Positions 17,133 through 25,182 of a stretch of 64,000 bases of DNA are shown here, piece by piece. Numbering within the stretch: position 1 is the stretch's first letter; each line of letters opens with the position of its first letter. This DNA is from an uncultured bacterium (GTDB lineage Bacteria > Bacteroidota > Bacteroidia > Bacteroidales > Bacteroidaceae). Under the pieces are notes generated by a model, which made no database searches, had not been told where the DNA came from, and worked only from the letters and a program-made list of their open reading frames with translations. Made by a program: the position numbers and the translations under genes. The stretch covers positions 1 through 64,000 of the forward strand of contig CAJMQU010000004.1 in assembly GCA_905215555.1 (NCBI GenBank). The letters are read 5' to 3'.

Positions 17133-18305
17133 TCATCCTTTGATAACTGCAATCGGTGACAAGGTGGTACGAATCTTTACCAGGTCTGCCTGGTTGGCCA
17201 TTACTTCATCAATGTTCTTGTAGGCACCGGCCGCTTCTTCCAGATCTTTCTGTCCACGGATGGCATGTATGATATTCTGCGCTTCGAGGCGGGCTATCTC
17301 TTCTTCCAATGACAAGCTACGCACTGCCTCGGAACGGCTCATGGCACGTCCTGCACCGTGTGAGGAACTGAGAAAACTTTCCGGATTCCCCAATCCTTCT
17401 ACTATATATGAATGGGTACCTTGCGAACCGGGGATAATCCCTACCTCGCCCAGACCGGCGTGTACAGCGCCCTTCCGGTGTACAATGACATTCTCTCCGA
17501 AATGCTTTTCCCATGCAGCATAGTTGTGTGCAATGTTGATCATTGGTTCGAAAGTGGCGTTAGGCAATGCTTCGGCTATTATTTCTTCAATGCGTTCCAT
17601 CATAAGTTTACGGTTGGCAAGAGCAAAAGCAACGCAATATTCCATTTCCGCCCAGTATTGTTTGAATTCCGGTGCACGCAGCGGGAGGAAAGCGAGTTTT
17701 ATATCCGGCTTTACACTGGAATACCAGCGGGTATTTAGTGTTTCGGCCATCTGGTTATAGTAATCGCCTACCATCTTTCCTAAGTTCCGGCTACCGCTAT
17801 GCAGCATAATCCACAGGTAACCGTCATTGCAACGTTGCAGTTCGATGAAGTGGTTGCCACCTCCCAATGTGCCGACTTGCTTTCGGGCAGATACTAATTG
17901 GCGCTTCACTACTGTCATGCTGTCAGTGTCAAATCCGGTTGGCATGTATTGTTCATCTTGCGCGGTTTTATGATGCTCTCTTCCCAAGGGAATCCGTTTA
18001 CGTATTCCTCGCATAATCTCTTTGCGAAGTACATCCTGTGGTATTTCTTCAACAAGAAGATTTGTTTTCACGGCACACATACCGCAACCGATATCTACTC
18101 CTACCGCGTTGGGGATTACTACTCCTTTCGTTGCCAGTACACCGCCTATCGGCATTCCTTTACCCCCATGTGCATCGGGCATCAGTGCAAGGTGGCGGAA
18201 CAGGAAAGGCAGTGTAGTCAGATTGTTTACCTCTTCCCAAGCGTGAGCGTCCAATTGGCTTGCCCACAATTTTACGGTTACTTTGTTCATCTCAATCACT
18301 TTCAT
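17133..18305 (-). CDS. rtcB: RtcB family RNA ligase
   Basis: A 390-residue RtcB protein. The family joins 2',3'-cyclic phosphate or 3'-phosphate RNA ends to 5'-OH ends with GTP and manganese, in tRNA and rRNA repair. Metal and guanylate residues are visible: MPDAHGGKG (42-50), VDIGCGM with Asp71 and Cys74, GGGNHFIE (148-155), and the guanylylated His316 in SSSHGAGRAMSR. It is shorter than E. coli RtcB (408) but complete. No RtcA cyclase is adjacent. The gene is divergent from a WYL-domain regulator, and its 3' end is seven bases from the response regulator's stop. Confidence 0.95.
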   Translation of the reverse strand: MKVIEMNKVTVKLWASQLDAHAWEEVNNLTTLPFLFRHLALMPDAHGGKGMPIGGVLATKGVVIPNAVGVDIGCGMCAVKTNLLVEEIPQDVLRKEIMRGIRKRIPLGREHHKTAQDEQYMPTGFDTDSMTVVKRQLVSARKQVGTLGGGNHFIELQRCNDGYLWIMLHSGSRNLGKMVGDYYNQMAETLNTRWYSSVKPDIKLAFLPLRAPEFKQYWAEMEYCVAFALANRKLMMERIEEIIAEALPNATFEPMINIAHNYAAWEKHFGENVIVHRKGAVHAGLGEVGIIPGSQGTHSYIVEGLGNPESFLSSSHGAGRAMSRSEAVRSLSLEEEIARLEAQNIIHAIRGQKDLEEAAGAYKNIDEVMANQADLVKIRTTLSPIAVIKG

Positions 18306-18386
18306 GTTTTACAGTTTTTATTGGTTGATGTTGCAAAGATTTGTACGAAGGTGCGCAATGTTTTTGCGTAGCATGAATTATTTTTC

Positions 18387-18394
18387 TACTTTTG
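18387..18394 (+). promoter_or_regulatory. -7 promoter element (TACTTTTG)
   Basis: Exact TAnnTTTG match 15 bases before the ATG at 18409. It makes the upstream in-frame starts, from 18283 on, unlikely. Confidence 0.55.
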
Positions 18395-18408
18395 AAAAAA
18401 AAGTAGAT

Positions 18409-19425
18409 ATGCCAGCCAATAGAAATGCATTAATAAGGTATAAGACAATAGACACTTGCCTGCGCAATCCTTATCGTCGCTGGACACTGGACGATTTGGT
18501 GAAAGCCTGTTCAGAGGCTTTGTATGAGTATGAGGGGATAGACAAAGGTATTTCGCGGCGTGCGGTGCAGATGGATATTCAGGTGATGCGGAGTGAGAAG
18601 TTGGGATATAATGCCCCGATAGAAGTGTATGAAAACAAGTATTACCGATATGCCGACCTTGATTATACCATTACGCGTCTGCCCCTTTCGCAGAACGATG
18701 TAGCGGTATTGTCGGAAACCGTTAATTTGTTGCGTCAGTTTTTGGATTTCGACTATTTCTCAGAGATGGCAGATGTGATTGGTCGTCTGCAGGATAGAGT
18801 GGCTGTAGCTAAACATCATTCTTCGGCAGTGATAGATTTTGAACGAAACAGGAATCTGACAGGTTTGGAATACTTGAATCCTATTTATGATGCTATTATG
18901 TATCGGCAGACGTTGCATGTGCGTTACCGTTCCTTCAAATCGCGCATTACTAAGGACTATTATATTTATCCTTATCTGCTGAAGGAATATCGTAACCGTT
19001 GGTTTGTGTTCGGTGCGCGTACTGGGGACAGGGAATTGATAAACCTGGCTCTGGACCGTATATGGGAGTTGTCTCCGGCAAATGACATCCCTTATCATCT
19101 GAGTGAAGACTTCCGGCCCGAGATATTCTTTGAAGATGTGATCGGAGTGACTAAACACGAACGTTTGTCCAAGGCAACCATTCGCTTTAAGGCCGATAGC
19201 CGTCAGTCACCGTATATCCTGACTAAGCCTCTGCATGCTTCGCAAACATTGATAGAGCAATGCAAAGATGGGAGTATGATTTTTGAGATTACAGTAGTCC
19301 TAAATCCAGAACTCTATACGGTGTTGATGGGCTTCGGACCGGGAGTGAAGGTACTATCGCCTGAGAAGGTGGTGAAGGAGATGCGGAAGTTGTATCAGGA
19401 AGGATATGAGAATTATAAGAAATAG
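18409..19425 (+). CDS. WYL domain transcriptional regulator
   Basis: A 338-residue protein from MPANRNALIRYKTID. The N-terminal helix-turn-helix-like part (about 5-75) contains RRWTLDDLVKACSEAL and a second DNA-contact helix SRRAVQMDIQVMR. The WYL domain (about 155-230) carries PYLLKEYRNRWFVFGA, with WFV in place of the eponymous WYL, followed by a WCX-like C-terminal domain. WYL proteins bind nucleic-acid or nucleotide ligands and often repress DNA-repair, RNA-repair or defence genes. It is divergent from rtcB and about 450 bases upstream of an unusual five-gene operon, so either could be its target. Confidence 0.88.
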   Translation: MPANRNALIRYKTIDTCLRNPYRRWTLDDLVKACSEALYEYEGIDKGISRRAVQMDIQVMRSEKLGYNAPIEVYENKYYRYADLDYTITRLPLSQNDVAVLSETVNLLRQFLDFDYFSEMADVIGRLQDRVAVAKHHSSAVIDFERNRNLTGLEYLNPIYDAIMYRQTLHVRYRSFKSRITKDYYIYPYLLKEYRNRWFVFGARTGDRELINLALDRIWELSPANDIPYHLSEDFRPEIFFEDVIGVTKHERLSKATIRFKADSRQSPYILTKPLHASQTLIEQCKDGSMIFEITVVLNPELYTVLMGFGPGVKVLSPEKVVKEMRKLYQEGYENYKK

Positions 19426-19582
19426 ATAAATATCAGATAGGTGTAGGAGTAATGGAAAGTAATTTAATATGCCGCCAGCTATTGGCGGTGTGTTCCCTTA
19501 TTTTTGTCCCCATAAATGAGAGAAAAAGCGGGCAGTTCCCAACATTTTTATTCTTTCGTATTTCTTTTACGGAAATCTTTTA
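19426..19582. other. Spacer between WYL gene and leader
   Basis: AT-rich intergenic DNA with no open frame of note. GCCGCCAGCTATTGGCGGT near 19471-19489 can form a short hairpin and may end the WYL transcript, although no T-run follows directly. Confidence 0.35.
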
Positions 19583-19590
19583 TACATTTG
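19583..19590 (+). promoter_or_regulatory. -7 promoter element (TACATTTG) of the leader/operon
   Basis: Exact TAnnTTTG match in an AT-rich stretch. Transcription from it would start near 19597 and produce a leader of about 277 bases before the first gene at 19874. No equally good element lies closer to that gene. Confidence 0.5.
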
Positions 19591-19708
19591 CCTATGTATA
19601 AAAAGAAAATATAAAAGAAAACGAAAAAGAGAACGAAAGATAAAATATTGTAGAACGTCGAAGACGTATTATTCTGAAGGTTAAATCTGGTAAATTCAAC
19701 TTTTGGTC

Positions 19709-19849
19709 ATGAATAATATAAGTCTGAGCATTGTTCACACCTGGATAGGGCGTGGAACTGCTTCGCTTATTTCATTGACCAAGGCTTACCAGAGCCGAAC
19801 CTTCAAGAAATTTGGGATGTGGGTTCGCGCTCTTTTTTGTTGTTTATAG
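19709..19849 (+). CDS. Possible 46-residue leader ORF
   Basis: An ATG at 19709 opens 46 codons ending in TAG at 19847-19849. The product would be a basic peptide (WIGRGTASLISLTKAYQS in the middle, then FKKFGMWVRALFCCL). It runs straight through the terminator-like hairpin at 19792-19838 and ends 24 bases before the first operon gene. This is the geometry of a leader peptide in an attenuator. It is equally possible that the message is a structured non-coding leader and the ORF is chance; no family was recognised. Confidence 0.3.
   Translation: MNNISLSIVHTWIGRGTASLISLTKAYQSRTFKKFGMWVRALFCCL
19792..19838 (+). terminator. Terminator-like hairpin inside the leader
   Basis: GAGCCGAACC (19792-19801) pairs with GGGTTCGCGCTC (19821-19832), with one bulged base and an 18-19 base loop. 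TTTTTT follows at 19833-19838. It looks like an intrinsic terminator placed 35 bases before the first gene of the operon, so it could end a small RNA or attenuate the operon. Confidence 0.55.
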
Positions 19850-19873
19850 GTTAAATAATAGCTGTTTGTAAAT

Positions 19874-21532
19874 ATGAAAAACATGTATTTATTAGGAGTA
19901 TTACTTCTGTTGCTTTGTTCTTGTTCATCTGCCGATAAAACACTAAGCGAGAAAGCGGAAAAAACAATTACTATGCTCGAAAATTTGCAAAAGGAAAATC
20001 GGATATCTGATGTCACTTTTCAGAAAGCACGAGAAAACGTAATGCAGTATGACCATAGAGGATTCTTTGGGAAGTATTGGTTCTGGTTCGTATTCATAGC
20101 TTATGTAATCATCACTTTGGTAGTGACTTATGTAGAATCGGAAGAGAATCTGGATCGTGCTAAACCATTGTCTAAATGGAAAGTCTATTTGGTTTGGCTC
20201 TATTCAAGTCTGTGGGGAGGGCATATTTTCTTTTTATGGAATAAACACAATAATACGTTGGCTTCTATTTGGAAATGGCTTTCTTTTATAATGGTTCTTC
20301 TGGTGTTTATATTCAATTATACAGCAATCATGTATTTCTATGACACTCCAAGTTTGTTTGCTTTTTATGTAACCACTTGGAGCTGGTCAATGCCCAGTTC
20401 TTATCTTTTAAACTATTCGGTTGAAGTGGTGCGTTACTTATTCTTGATAAATGTTGTCGGTGGATTAATATTCATACCTTATTGGACTTATGTGTATAAT
20501 GCCCGCTATTTTCGCCAACACTATGAGAATGATAAGATACTGAGTGGAAAGAGCGTTCAGGCGGATCGATTCTATAATAGGTTGTCTGCCCATATAAAGT
20601 CGTTGACTCAAGAACTGGAAGATATTAATAAATACGTCGAAGAAGACTATATTATTGAAGATCCGGATAAAGATCATAGTCTGTGGGGAGGTGTAAAACG
20701 CTTTTTTAAAAGTGTTGTGACCTTAGGCAATTCCTCTAAATTGGAAAAAGAGATGGATCGGCTGCGCTTGTTGGGAAGTTGTTGTGATGATCTGAGTAGG
20801 GACATCAGCGAAACAGAAATGTATAACGATGAACTTTATGACTATTTGCAGAAATCCCGAGTGGCTGCATACCGAAATCTCTATTTGTCGAAAGAGTTGA
20901 TAGGTATTATAAAAACGAAGATATCTTCCGAGCAGCAAAAACTATTGGTTGATGAGTTTAAACTGATAGAGGTACCTGCTAATATGGCTACCGGTGTGGC
21001 TTTCCGCGCATCAGATATACAGTTTAATGGGGATAACTTCTTGTCATCTGTAGGAATGGATATGGATTCTACGCTTCAGAATTTAGGTAGCCGGTTAGAA
21101 AAAGAAGGCAATTTATCTAAAGGGGACTTTATAGCGGCAGGCGTAGAGGCTGGATTGTCCATTGCCATTAACGGGATTGCTAATATCGTTGATTTATATT
21201 CACAGACCAAAGAGGCTCGCAGAGAAGTGCAGCAACAGATAAACGAGGCTTTGGAGTATATAAAGAAAGCCATACCGGCTATTCAGAGTTATCAGGTTGC
21301 CTTATTGCGTCAATCGGAAGTGCTGGTGGCATTGACTCAGTGCAATAAAGCATTTGTTTGTGCATATGAACCATTGCGTAAGCAGATATTTGGTGAGCCG
21401 ACGTTCTGGAAGTATTTGGTAGGTGTAAAGAAAAAGCAAGAACTTTTTAAGACTACTGATTTCCGTAAGGACTTACAACATCTTATTTTGGTGAGCAGTG
21501 AATATAATAAAGTCAATCAATCAAAAGTGTAA
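19874..21532 (+). CDS. Unknown multi-pass lipoprotein, first gene of unusual operon
   Basis: A 552-residue protein with no recognised family. The N-terminus is a lipoprotein signal (LLLLLCSCSS, Cys17 or Cys15). About four membrane segments follow, near residues 66-88, 100-122, 130-156 and 183-212, rich in Trp/Phe/Tyr. The rest (about 215-552) is soluble, mostly helical and partly coiled-coil. It includes a small-residue-rich stretch GVEAGLSIAINGIANIVDLY and a segment of repeated Glu/Gln/Arg. A lipid-anchored N-terminus combined with several helices is odd and points to a membrane sensor or scaffold. It is the first of five genes, with five bases to the next. Composition is visibly more AT-rich than the flanking housekeeping genes. 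Confidence 0.7.
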   Translation: MKNMYLLGVLLLLLCSCSSADKTLSEKAEKTITMLENLQKENRISDVTFQKARENVMQYDHRGFFGKYWFWFVFIAYVIITLVVTYVESEENLDRAKPLSKWKVYLVWLYSSLWGGHIFFLWNKHNNTLASIWKWLSFIMVLLVFIFNYTAIMYFYDTPSLFAFYVTTWSWSMPSSYLLNYSVEVVRYLFLINVVGGLIFIPYWTYVYNARYFRQHYENDKILSGKSVQADRFYNRLSAHIKSLTQELEDINKYVEEDYIIEDPDKDHSLWGGVKRFFKSVVTLGNSSKLEKEMDRLRLLGSCCDDLSRDISETEMYNDELYDYLQKSRVAAYRNLYLSKELIGIIKTKISSEQQKLLVDEFKLIEVPANMATGVAFRASDIQFNGDNFLSSVGMDMDSTLQNLGSRLEKEGNLSKGDFIAAGVEAGLSIAINGIANIVDLYSQTKEARREVQQQINEALEYIKKAIPAIQSYQVALLRQSEVLVALTQCNKAFVCAYEPLRKQIFGEPTFWKYLVGVKKKQELFKTTDFRKDLQHLILVSSEYNKVNQSKV

Positions 21533-21537
21533 TAAAA

Positions 21538-21942
21538 ATGGGAGCAAAAGATGTTGCATTGCGAACCGCGGGTTCGTTATCAGCCTATGTTCGGAATAAT
21601 CCTGAAATAGTGAATAGGGCCGCGGATATATGGGCAGAGAATAATAGATTGAGTAAGGAAATTAAGAAGTTGGAACTTCAGAGTGCTGTGCAGATTCAAA
21701 AGATAACGCAGCGTTATGAGTTATGCCGTGATGTGCTGACACAGATTTTTGCAGAACGTAGCACGGCATTGATGGCTCACTATAAAACGTTGGACCAAGC
21801 ATTGGTTTCTGATGACAGAGAACTGATTATTGCTTCTCTGAAAGGCATTAGTTCTATAGTTTCCCAGAATCCGTTGGAGAGTTTTGCTGAGTTTACCAAG
21901 GCTCTGGATAATGACGATGAAGTATTGAATTTGGATTTTTAA
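21538..21942 (+). CDS. Small helical/coiled-coil protein of unknown function
   Basis: A 134-residue cytosolic protein with no signal peptide. Residues 35-75 (NNRLSKEIKKLELQSAVQ and onward) form a likely coiled coil. The C-terminal part (ELIIASLKGISSIVSQNPL and an acidic tail ending NLDF) is helical. It starts five bases after the lipoprotein gene, so it is almost certainly translated from the same message and may be its soluble partner. I do not recognise the family. Confidence 0.65.
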   Translation: MGAKDVALRTAGSLSAYVRNNPEIVNRAADIWAENNRLSKEIKKLELQSAVQIQKITQRYELCRDVLTQIFAERSTALMAHYKTLDQALVSDDRELIIASLKGISSIVSQNPLESFAEFTKALDNDDEVLNLDF

Positions 21943-21967
21943 TTGAATAACTTAATAATAAGAATTT

Positions 21968-22186
21968 ATGGCACGTTATCGAATCACAGTGAAAATGCAT
22001 GCGCGTTCGGCAAACATGGTTATCGAACCGGGGATGAGTATTGAAATCGCTTCTATGTATCCTCCCATTACCCATCTGCCAACCGCAGAACAGGTGAATA
22101 ATATCTTTAAAGCTACGTTCGGAGTGGATTTAAAGAAAATGGGGATGTTGAATTCGGGATATTTGAGGGTGGATAGAATAGGATAG
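21968..22186 (+). CDS. DUF6140-like small protein
   Basis: A 72-residue protein: MARYRITVKMHARSANMVIE, then PGMSIEIASMYPP, and a second half ending KKMGMLNSGYLRVDRIG. The pattern of a short beta-rich N-terminus with an EPGMS turn and a GVDLKK helix resembles DUF6140 family proteins of Bacteroidetes; this is recalled similarity, not a search result. Four bases separate it from the next gene. Function unknown. Confidence 0.6.
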   Translation: MARYRITVKMHARSANMVIEPGMSIEIASMYPPITHLPTAEQVNNIFKATFGVDLKKMGMLNSGYLRVDRIG

Positions 22187-22190
22187 TATT

Positions 22191-24416
22191 ATGGCTAATG
22201 AAGATATTGTACTGGAGATAATAGCGCAGACTTTAGGCAGAAAATCAGTTAATACTGGGTGTACTATCGACTTTTTGGATTTAAATCGATATGATAATGC
22301 TCAAAAACTGGCACAAACTTTAAATGAAGAATTTGGCTTGCTATTGACATGTCGCTGGATTCAAAAGGCGAAAAACCTTAAGGAGATTGTTTCGTTTGTT
22401 ACAGAAAATGGTAATTTAAGAGAGGACACTCCTTTCGTCAAAGAAGTGAAATCAGAAGGAATATTTGATATCTTAGTCCGAGATTTGAAGCGCTTCGATA
22501 ATAATTATGATCGGAGGGTTGCTCCTTTGCCGGATCACATTCTGTCAAAGGTGAGAAGAGAGCATCGTCTGGAAAATAATATTAATGTATATTATTATAG
22601 AGAGAACGATTCTGAAACTACTTTTATTATAACCGACCAAGGTATCTCATATTGTGATACAGGTGCAAAGATACTTGAACAATATGCATGGGGCAAAATA
22701 GACAGAGTGGAATATTCTCCTTCTGAAAATTATTTTTTTATTTATTTTTCGGAGAATAGTGATGTCTATGATTCCTATTCCCGGTATACGCTGGTAAAAG
22801 GCCTGAATGATGATGAATCTCGTTATTTCGCTAAGGTTCTTACGAATACCGCTGAAAATTTCGAGAATGAAGAAGACAACCTATTTGAAGAACTTAATAC
22901 CTTTATGGAAAAAGGTGATTTTGAAGAAGCTTTAGATATTGTTGAAAAACTATTGAATTTGAATTCAGAGAATCTACCGTTTTATCATTTTGCAAAAGGA
23001 CGGATTTTAGCTGAAATACTGAATACACAGGAAGTACCGGACAATAATTTAATAGAGCAAGCCCAAAAGAATATTAGTATAGCTCGTGAAACAATGGATG
23101 AAGAAACATTGGATGAGTTTGATAGCAGTATGCATGAGACAGAAGGGATCCTTCATAGAATTTGTGGTGAATTTTATTTAGCCAGAAATTCTTTTGCTTG
23201 TGCAATGGAGGCAAAAGACCGGGATATAAGAGAGGAAGCAGAAGAGTATTATTTGGAGGCAGAAGAAGCGTTGAAGGAAACTTGGGAAAACTATACAGAG
23301 CGATATGATTATAAGGATCGTAAGTTTATAATGCCTGTAAAGAACATTTCAGGCTGTATCGTTCCTGATATTGATGTCTTTCGTATGAATAATATTCCTC
23401 CGTGTTTTTCTTTTCCGGCAGGGCATCCGGTAGCAAATGAACTTTATATGGGGCATCCTTATAATCCGTCTGTCTATATACCTTACGAAGGCTCGGAATA
23501 TGCTTTCTTTCTGGATAAGATAGATGAGTTATGTTACCTGTTGCAATGTTTGGGGGCTACAGAGATTTCTATTACTGCAATAAAAGGGAAAGCTGTGAAT
23601 GAACTGACTAACTCTTCAATACATATAGACGGGGATGCGAATGTTAAGATGTTTTCGGGAGGTGCGGAATATAATAATAAGTTCGGAAGTGAAAAGGATA
23701 GTTGCTCAAAAAGCAGTTTGGCGTTAACTCAGAGATTTGATCCGATGAAATTGCCTTATCTTCCTGAAGACTTAGTGTGGTATCCGGAACAAACGAATTG
23801 GCAACGTTTGGTGCAACAGCGCATTAACGGAAATATGCTGGAATATCATCAAACGATCTCAACGTCTGAAACCAAGTTTGTATCTTCTACAGAAGAAAAT
23901 GACTTAAAAGCTTCTGCCAAGTTCTTATGGACAAAAGTGAATGCTACATATAAGGATGCTTTGGAGACAAAGTTTAAGCAATCAATGGAAACAGAATGGA
24001 GGGTTGATGTGAAATTTCGATCAATGCTGGATTTCGACAAGTTTGCAAAAAACGGTGATAATGTGGAGCAAGAAGTGAAGAATGTAGCCTGCTTAACAGA
24101 CGAAGAGGAAAAATATAAAGAAGAAGTGCTGTTTTGTTTGGAAGAGGGTGGAGTGATATCAGATGAGGAACGTTCCTTCCTGGAAAGAAAACGGAAAAAA
24201 TTAGGGGTATCGGAGGATCGTGCTAAAGAAATAGAAAATGTTTGCTTGGATGAGCTGATGACTGCTGAAGAAAGGGAATATATTGAAGAGTTGCAGGCTG
24301 CAATGACAGACGGTGTAATTCCTGATAATGTCAGGAGGCTATTAGACCGGTTGAGAAAATCGTTAGATATAACAGAAGCTCGTGCGAAGGAATTGGAATT
24401 AGACTTAATGAAGTGA
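22191..24416 (+). CDS. Large multidomain protein: ACP-like, PH-like, TPR-like, duplicated C-terminal helices
   Basis: A 741-residue cytosolic protein with no signal or membrane segment. Residues 1-73 have the helix pattern of an acyl-carrier protein (FLDLNRYDNAQKLAQTLNEE, then a KNLKEIVSFV helix), but the phosphopantetheine serine of the DSL motif is replaced. Residues about 133-222 look like a small PH-type beta domain (FIITDQGISYCDTG... WGKIDRVEYSP). Residues about 236-360 are TPR-like helices. A large unassigned middle follows. The C-terminus has two related helical repeats at about 635-689 and 690-741, both with an EE...GVI...R.LGV/LDI..RAKE pattern. It is the probable hub of the five-gene operon. 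No catalytic motif was recognised. Confidence 0.7.
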   Translation: MANEDIVLEIIAQTLGRKSVNTGCTIDFLDLNRYDNAQKLAQTLNEEFGLLLTCRWIQKAKNLKEIVSFVTENGNLREDTPFVKEVKSEGIFDILVRDLKRFDNNYDRRVAPLPDHILSKVRREHRLENNINVYYYRENDSETTFIITDQGISYCDTGAKILEQYAWGKIDRVEYSPSENYFFIYFSENSDVYDSYSRYTLVKGLNDDESRYFAKVLTNTAENFENEEDNLFEELNTFMEKGDFEEALDIVEKLLNLNSENLPFYHFAKGRILAEILNTQEVPDNNLIEQAQKNISIARETMDEETLDEFDSSMHETEGILHRICGEFYLARNSFACAMEAKDRDIREEAEEYYLEAEEALKETWENYTERYDYKDRKFIMPVKNISGCIVPDIDVFRMNNIPPCFSFPAGHPVANELYMGHPYNPSVYIPYEGSEYAFFLDKIDELCYLLQCLGATEISITAIKGKAVNELTNSSIHIDGDANVKMFSGGAEYNNKFGSEKDSCSKSSLALTQRFDPMKLPYLPEDLVWYPEQTNWQRLVQQRINGNMLEYHQTISTSETKFVSSTEENDLKASAKFLWTKVNATYKDALETKFKQSMETEWRVDVKFRSMLDFDKFAKNGDNVEQEVKNVACLTDEEEKYKEEVLFCLEEGGVISDEERSFLERKRKKLGVSEDRAKEIENVCLDELMTAEEREYIEELQAAMTDGVIPDNVRRLLDRLRKSLDITEARAKELELDLMK

Positions 24417-24418
24417 AT

Positions 24419-25048
24419 ATGTCAAATAAGGATTTAATTGATTTTAGGGAGAGTTATAAGGAATATCCTTTGAATGTTAGTCTTCTTCATATTGAGTCTT
24501 GTATGGTCAGTGATAATGATGTCCCTTCCGGAAGTGGTGGCATTAATGGTGAACGATATACTTACGGACAGTTGCGCCACCATCCCATTATCCCCGAATT
24601 ACTGCGTAAAATAAGTAATGCCCGGTTACTGCGGTATGCAGAAGAGTGCAATACCCGTAATTCGCAAGAGGGTTTTCGCATGTTCAAAGTAGAAGGGGAA
24701 TATTGTTTCTGGGGATTACGGATTGGCCCGGTAGTAAAAACACCGTCAGTTTCAGAAATGAAGCAGATATTACTGAGGAATCCCCAAACAGCTCAGGCTG
24801 TGAAAGAGCATCGGGTTACGGCTGCCATGATACGAGCTGTTACCTACGACCTGCTACGTGAAGAAGTGGGTCGTTGTTGCGGAATCTCAAAAGAGGCAGC
24901 CGGGCTTGCTATTGGTAATCAACTGGATTGTGCACCTCATGAAGATATTTCCGGATATATATTTATGGTGCCCAACTGGGCGCATAAATGGTTCCGGCAT
25001 GATGGATATGTTTCGCAGATGCTGAAAGAACTCTCAATGAAATTCTGA
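24419..25048 (+). CDS. Unknown protein with HNH/EndoVII-like C-terminus
   Basis: A 209-residue protein, last of the five-gene operon. The ATG at 24419 lies two bases after the previous stop; an in-frame GTG at 24413 would overlap it by four. The C-terminus reads CAPHEDISGYIFMVP, then His189 and His194 in WAHKWFRHDGYVS. This matches the spacing of the H-(E/D)...MxLVP...H....HxG cores of HNH/EndoVII-superfamily toxin nucleases (LHH/AHH-like groups). The preceding GISKEAAGLAIGNQLDC also fits the lead-in helix of such domains. The N-terminal 150 residues, including RYTYGQLRHHPIIPEL, are unassigned. Nuclease activity is inference. Confidence 0.65.
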   Translation: MSNKDLIDFRESYKEYPLNVSLLHIESCMVSDNDVPSGSGGINGERYTYGQLRHHPIIPELLRKISNARLLRYAEECNTRNSQEGFRMFKVEGEYCFWGLRIGPVVKTPSVSEMKQILLRNPQTAQAVKEHRVTAAMIRAVTYDLLREEVGRCCGISKEAAGLAIGNQLDCAPHEDISGYIFMVPNWAHKWFRHDGYVSQMLKELSMKF

Positions 25049-25057
25049 GATAATCTA

Positions 25058-25118
25058 CAGGCGGCATGCGGTATACGCAAGCATTTTATATAAAATAATC
25101 CGGATGCCGCCTGTTTTT
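25058..25118 (+). terminator. Rho-independent terminator of the five-gene operon
   Basis: A perfect ten-base inverted repeat, CAGGCGGCAT (25058-25067) with ATGCCGCCTG (25104-25113), is followed by TTTTT at 25114-25118. It begins ten bases after the stop of the last gene. The 36-base loop is long but the GC-rich stem is strong. Confidence 0.75.
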
Positions 25119-25133
25119 GGCTGAACCTCCCCC

Positions 25134-25141
25134 TAAATTTG
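25134..25141 (+). promoter_or_regulatory. -7 promoter element (TAAATTTG)
   Basis: Exact TAnnTTTG match just after the operon terminator and 42 bases before the ATG at 25183. It marks the next genes as a separate transcription unit. Confidence 0.6.
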
Positions 25142-25182
25142 TGCCCATAATTAAAATCATTATTCATTTAAAACATTGTGTT

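Noticed and set aside
19874..25048. Reading the five-gene operon as a prophage or transposon fragment
   Set aside because: No integrase, transposase, terminase, portal or capsid-like protein and no flanking direct repeats were seen.
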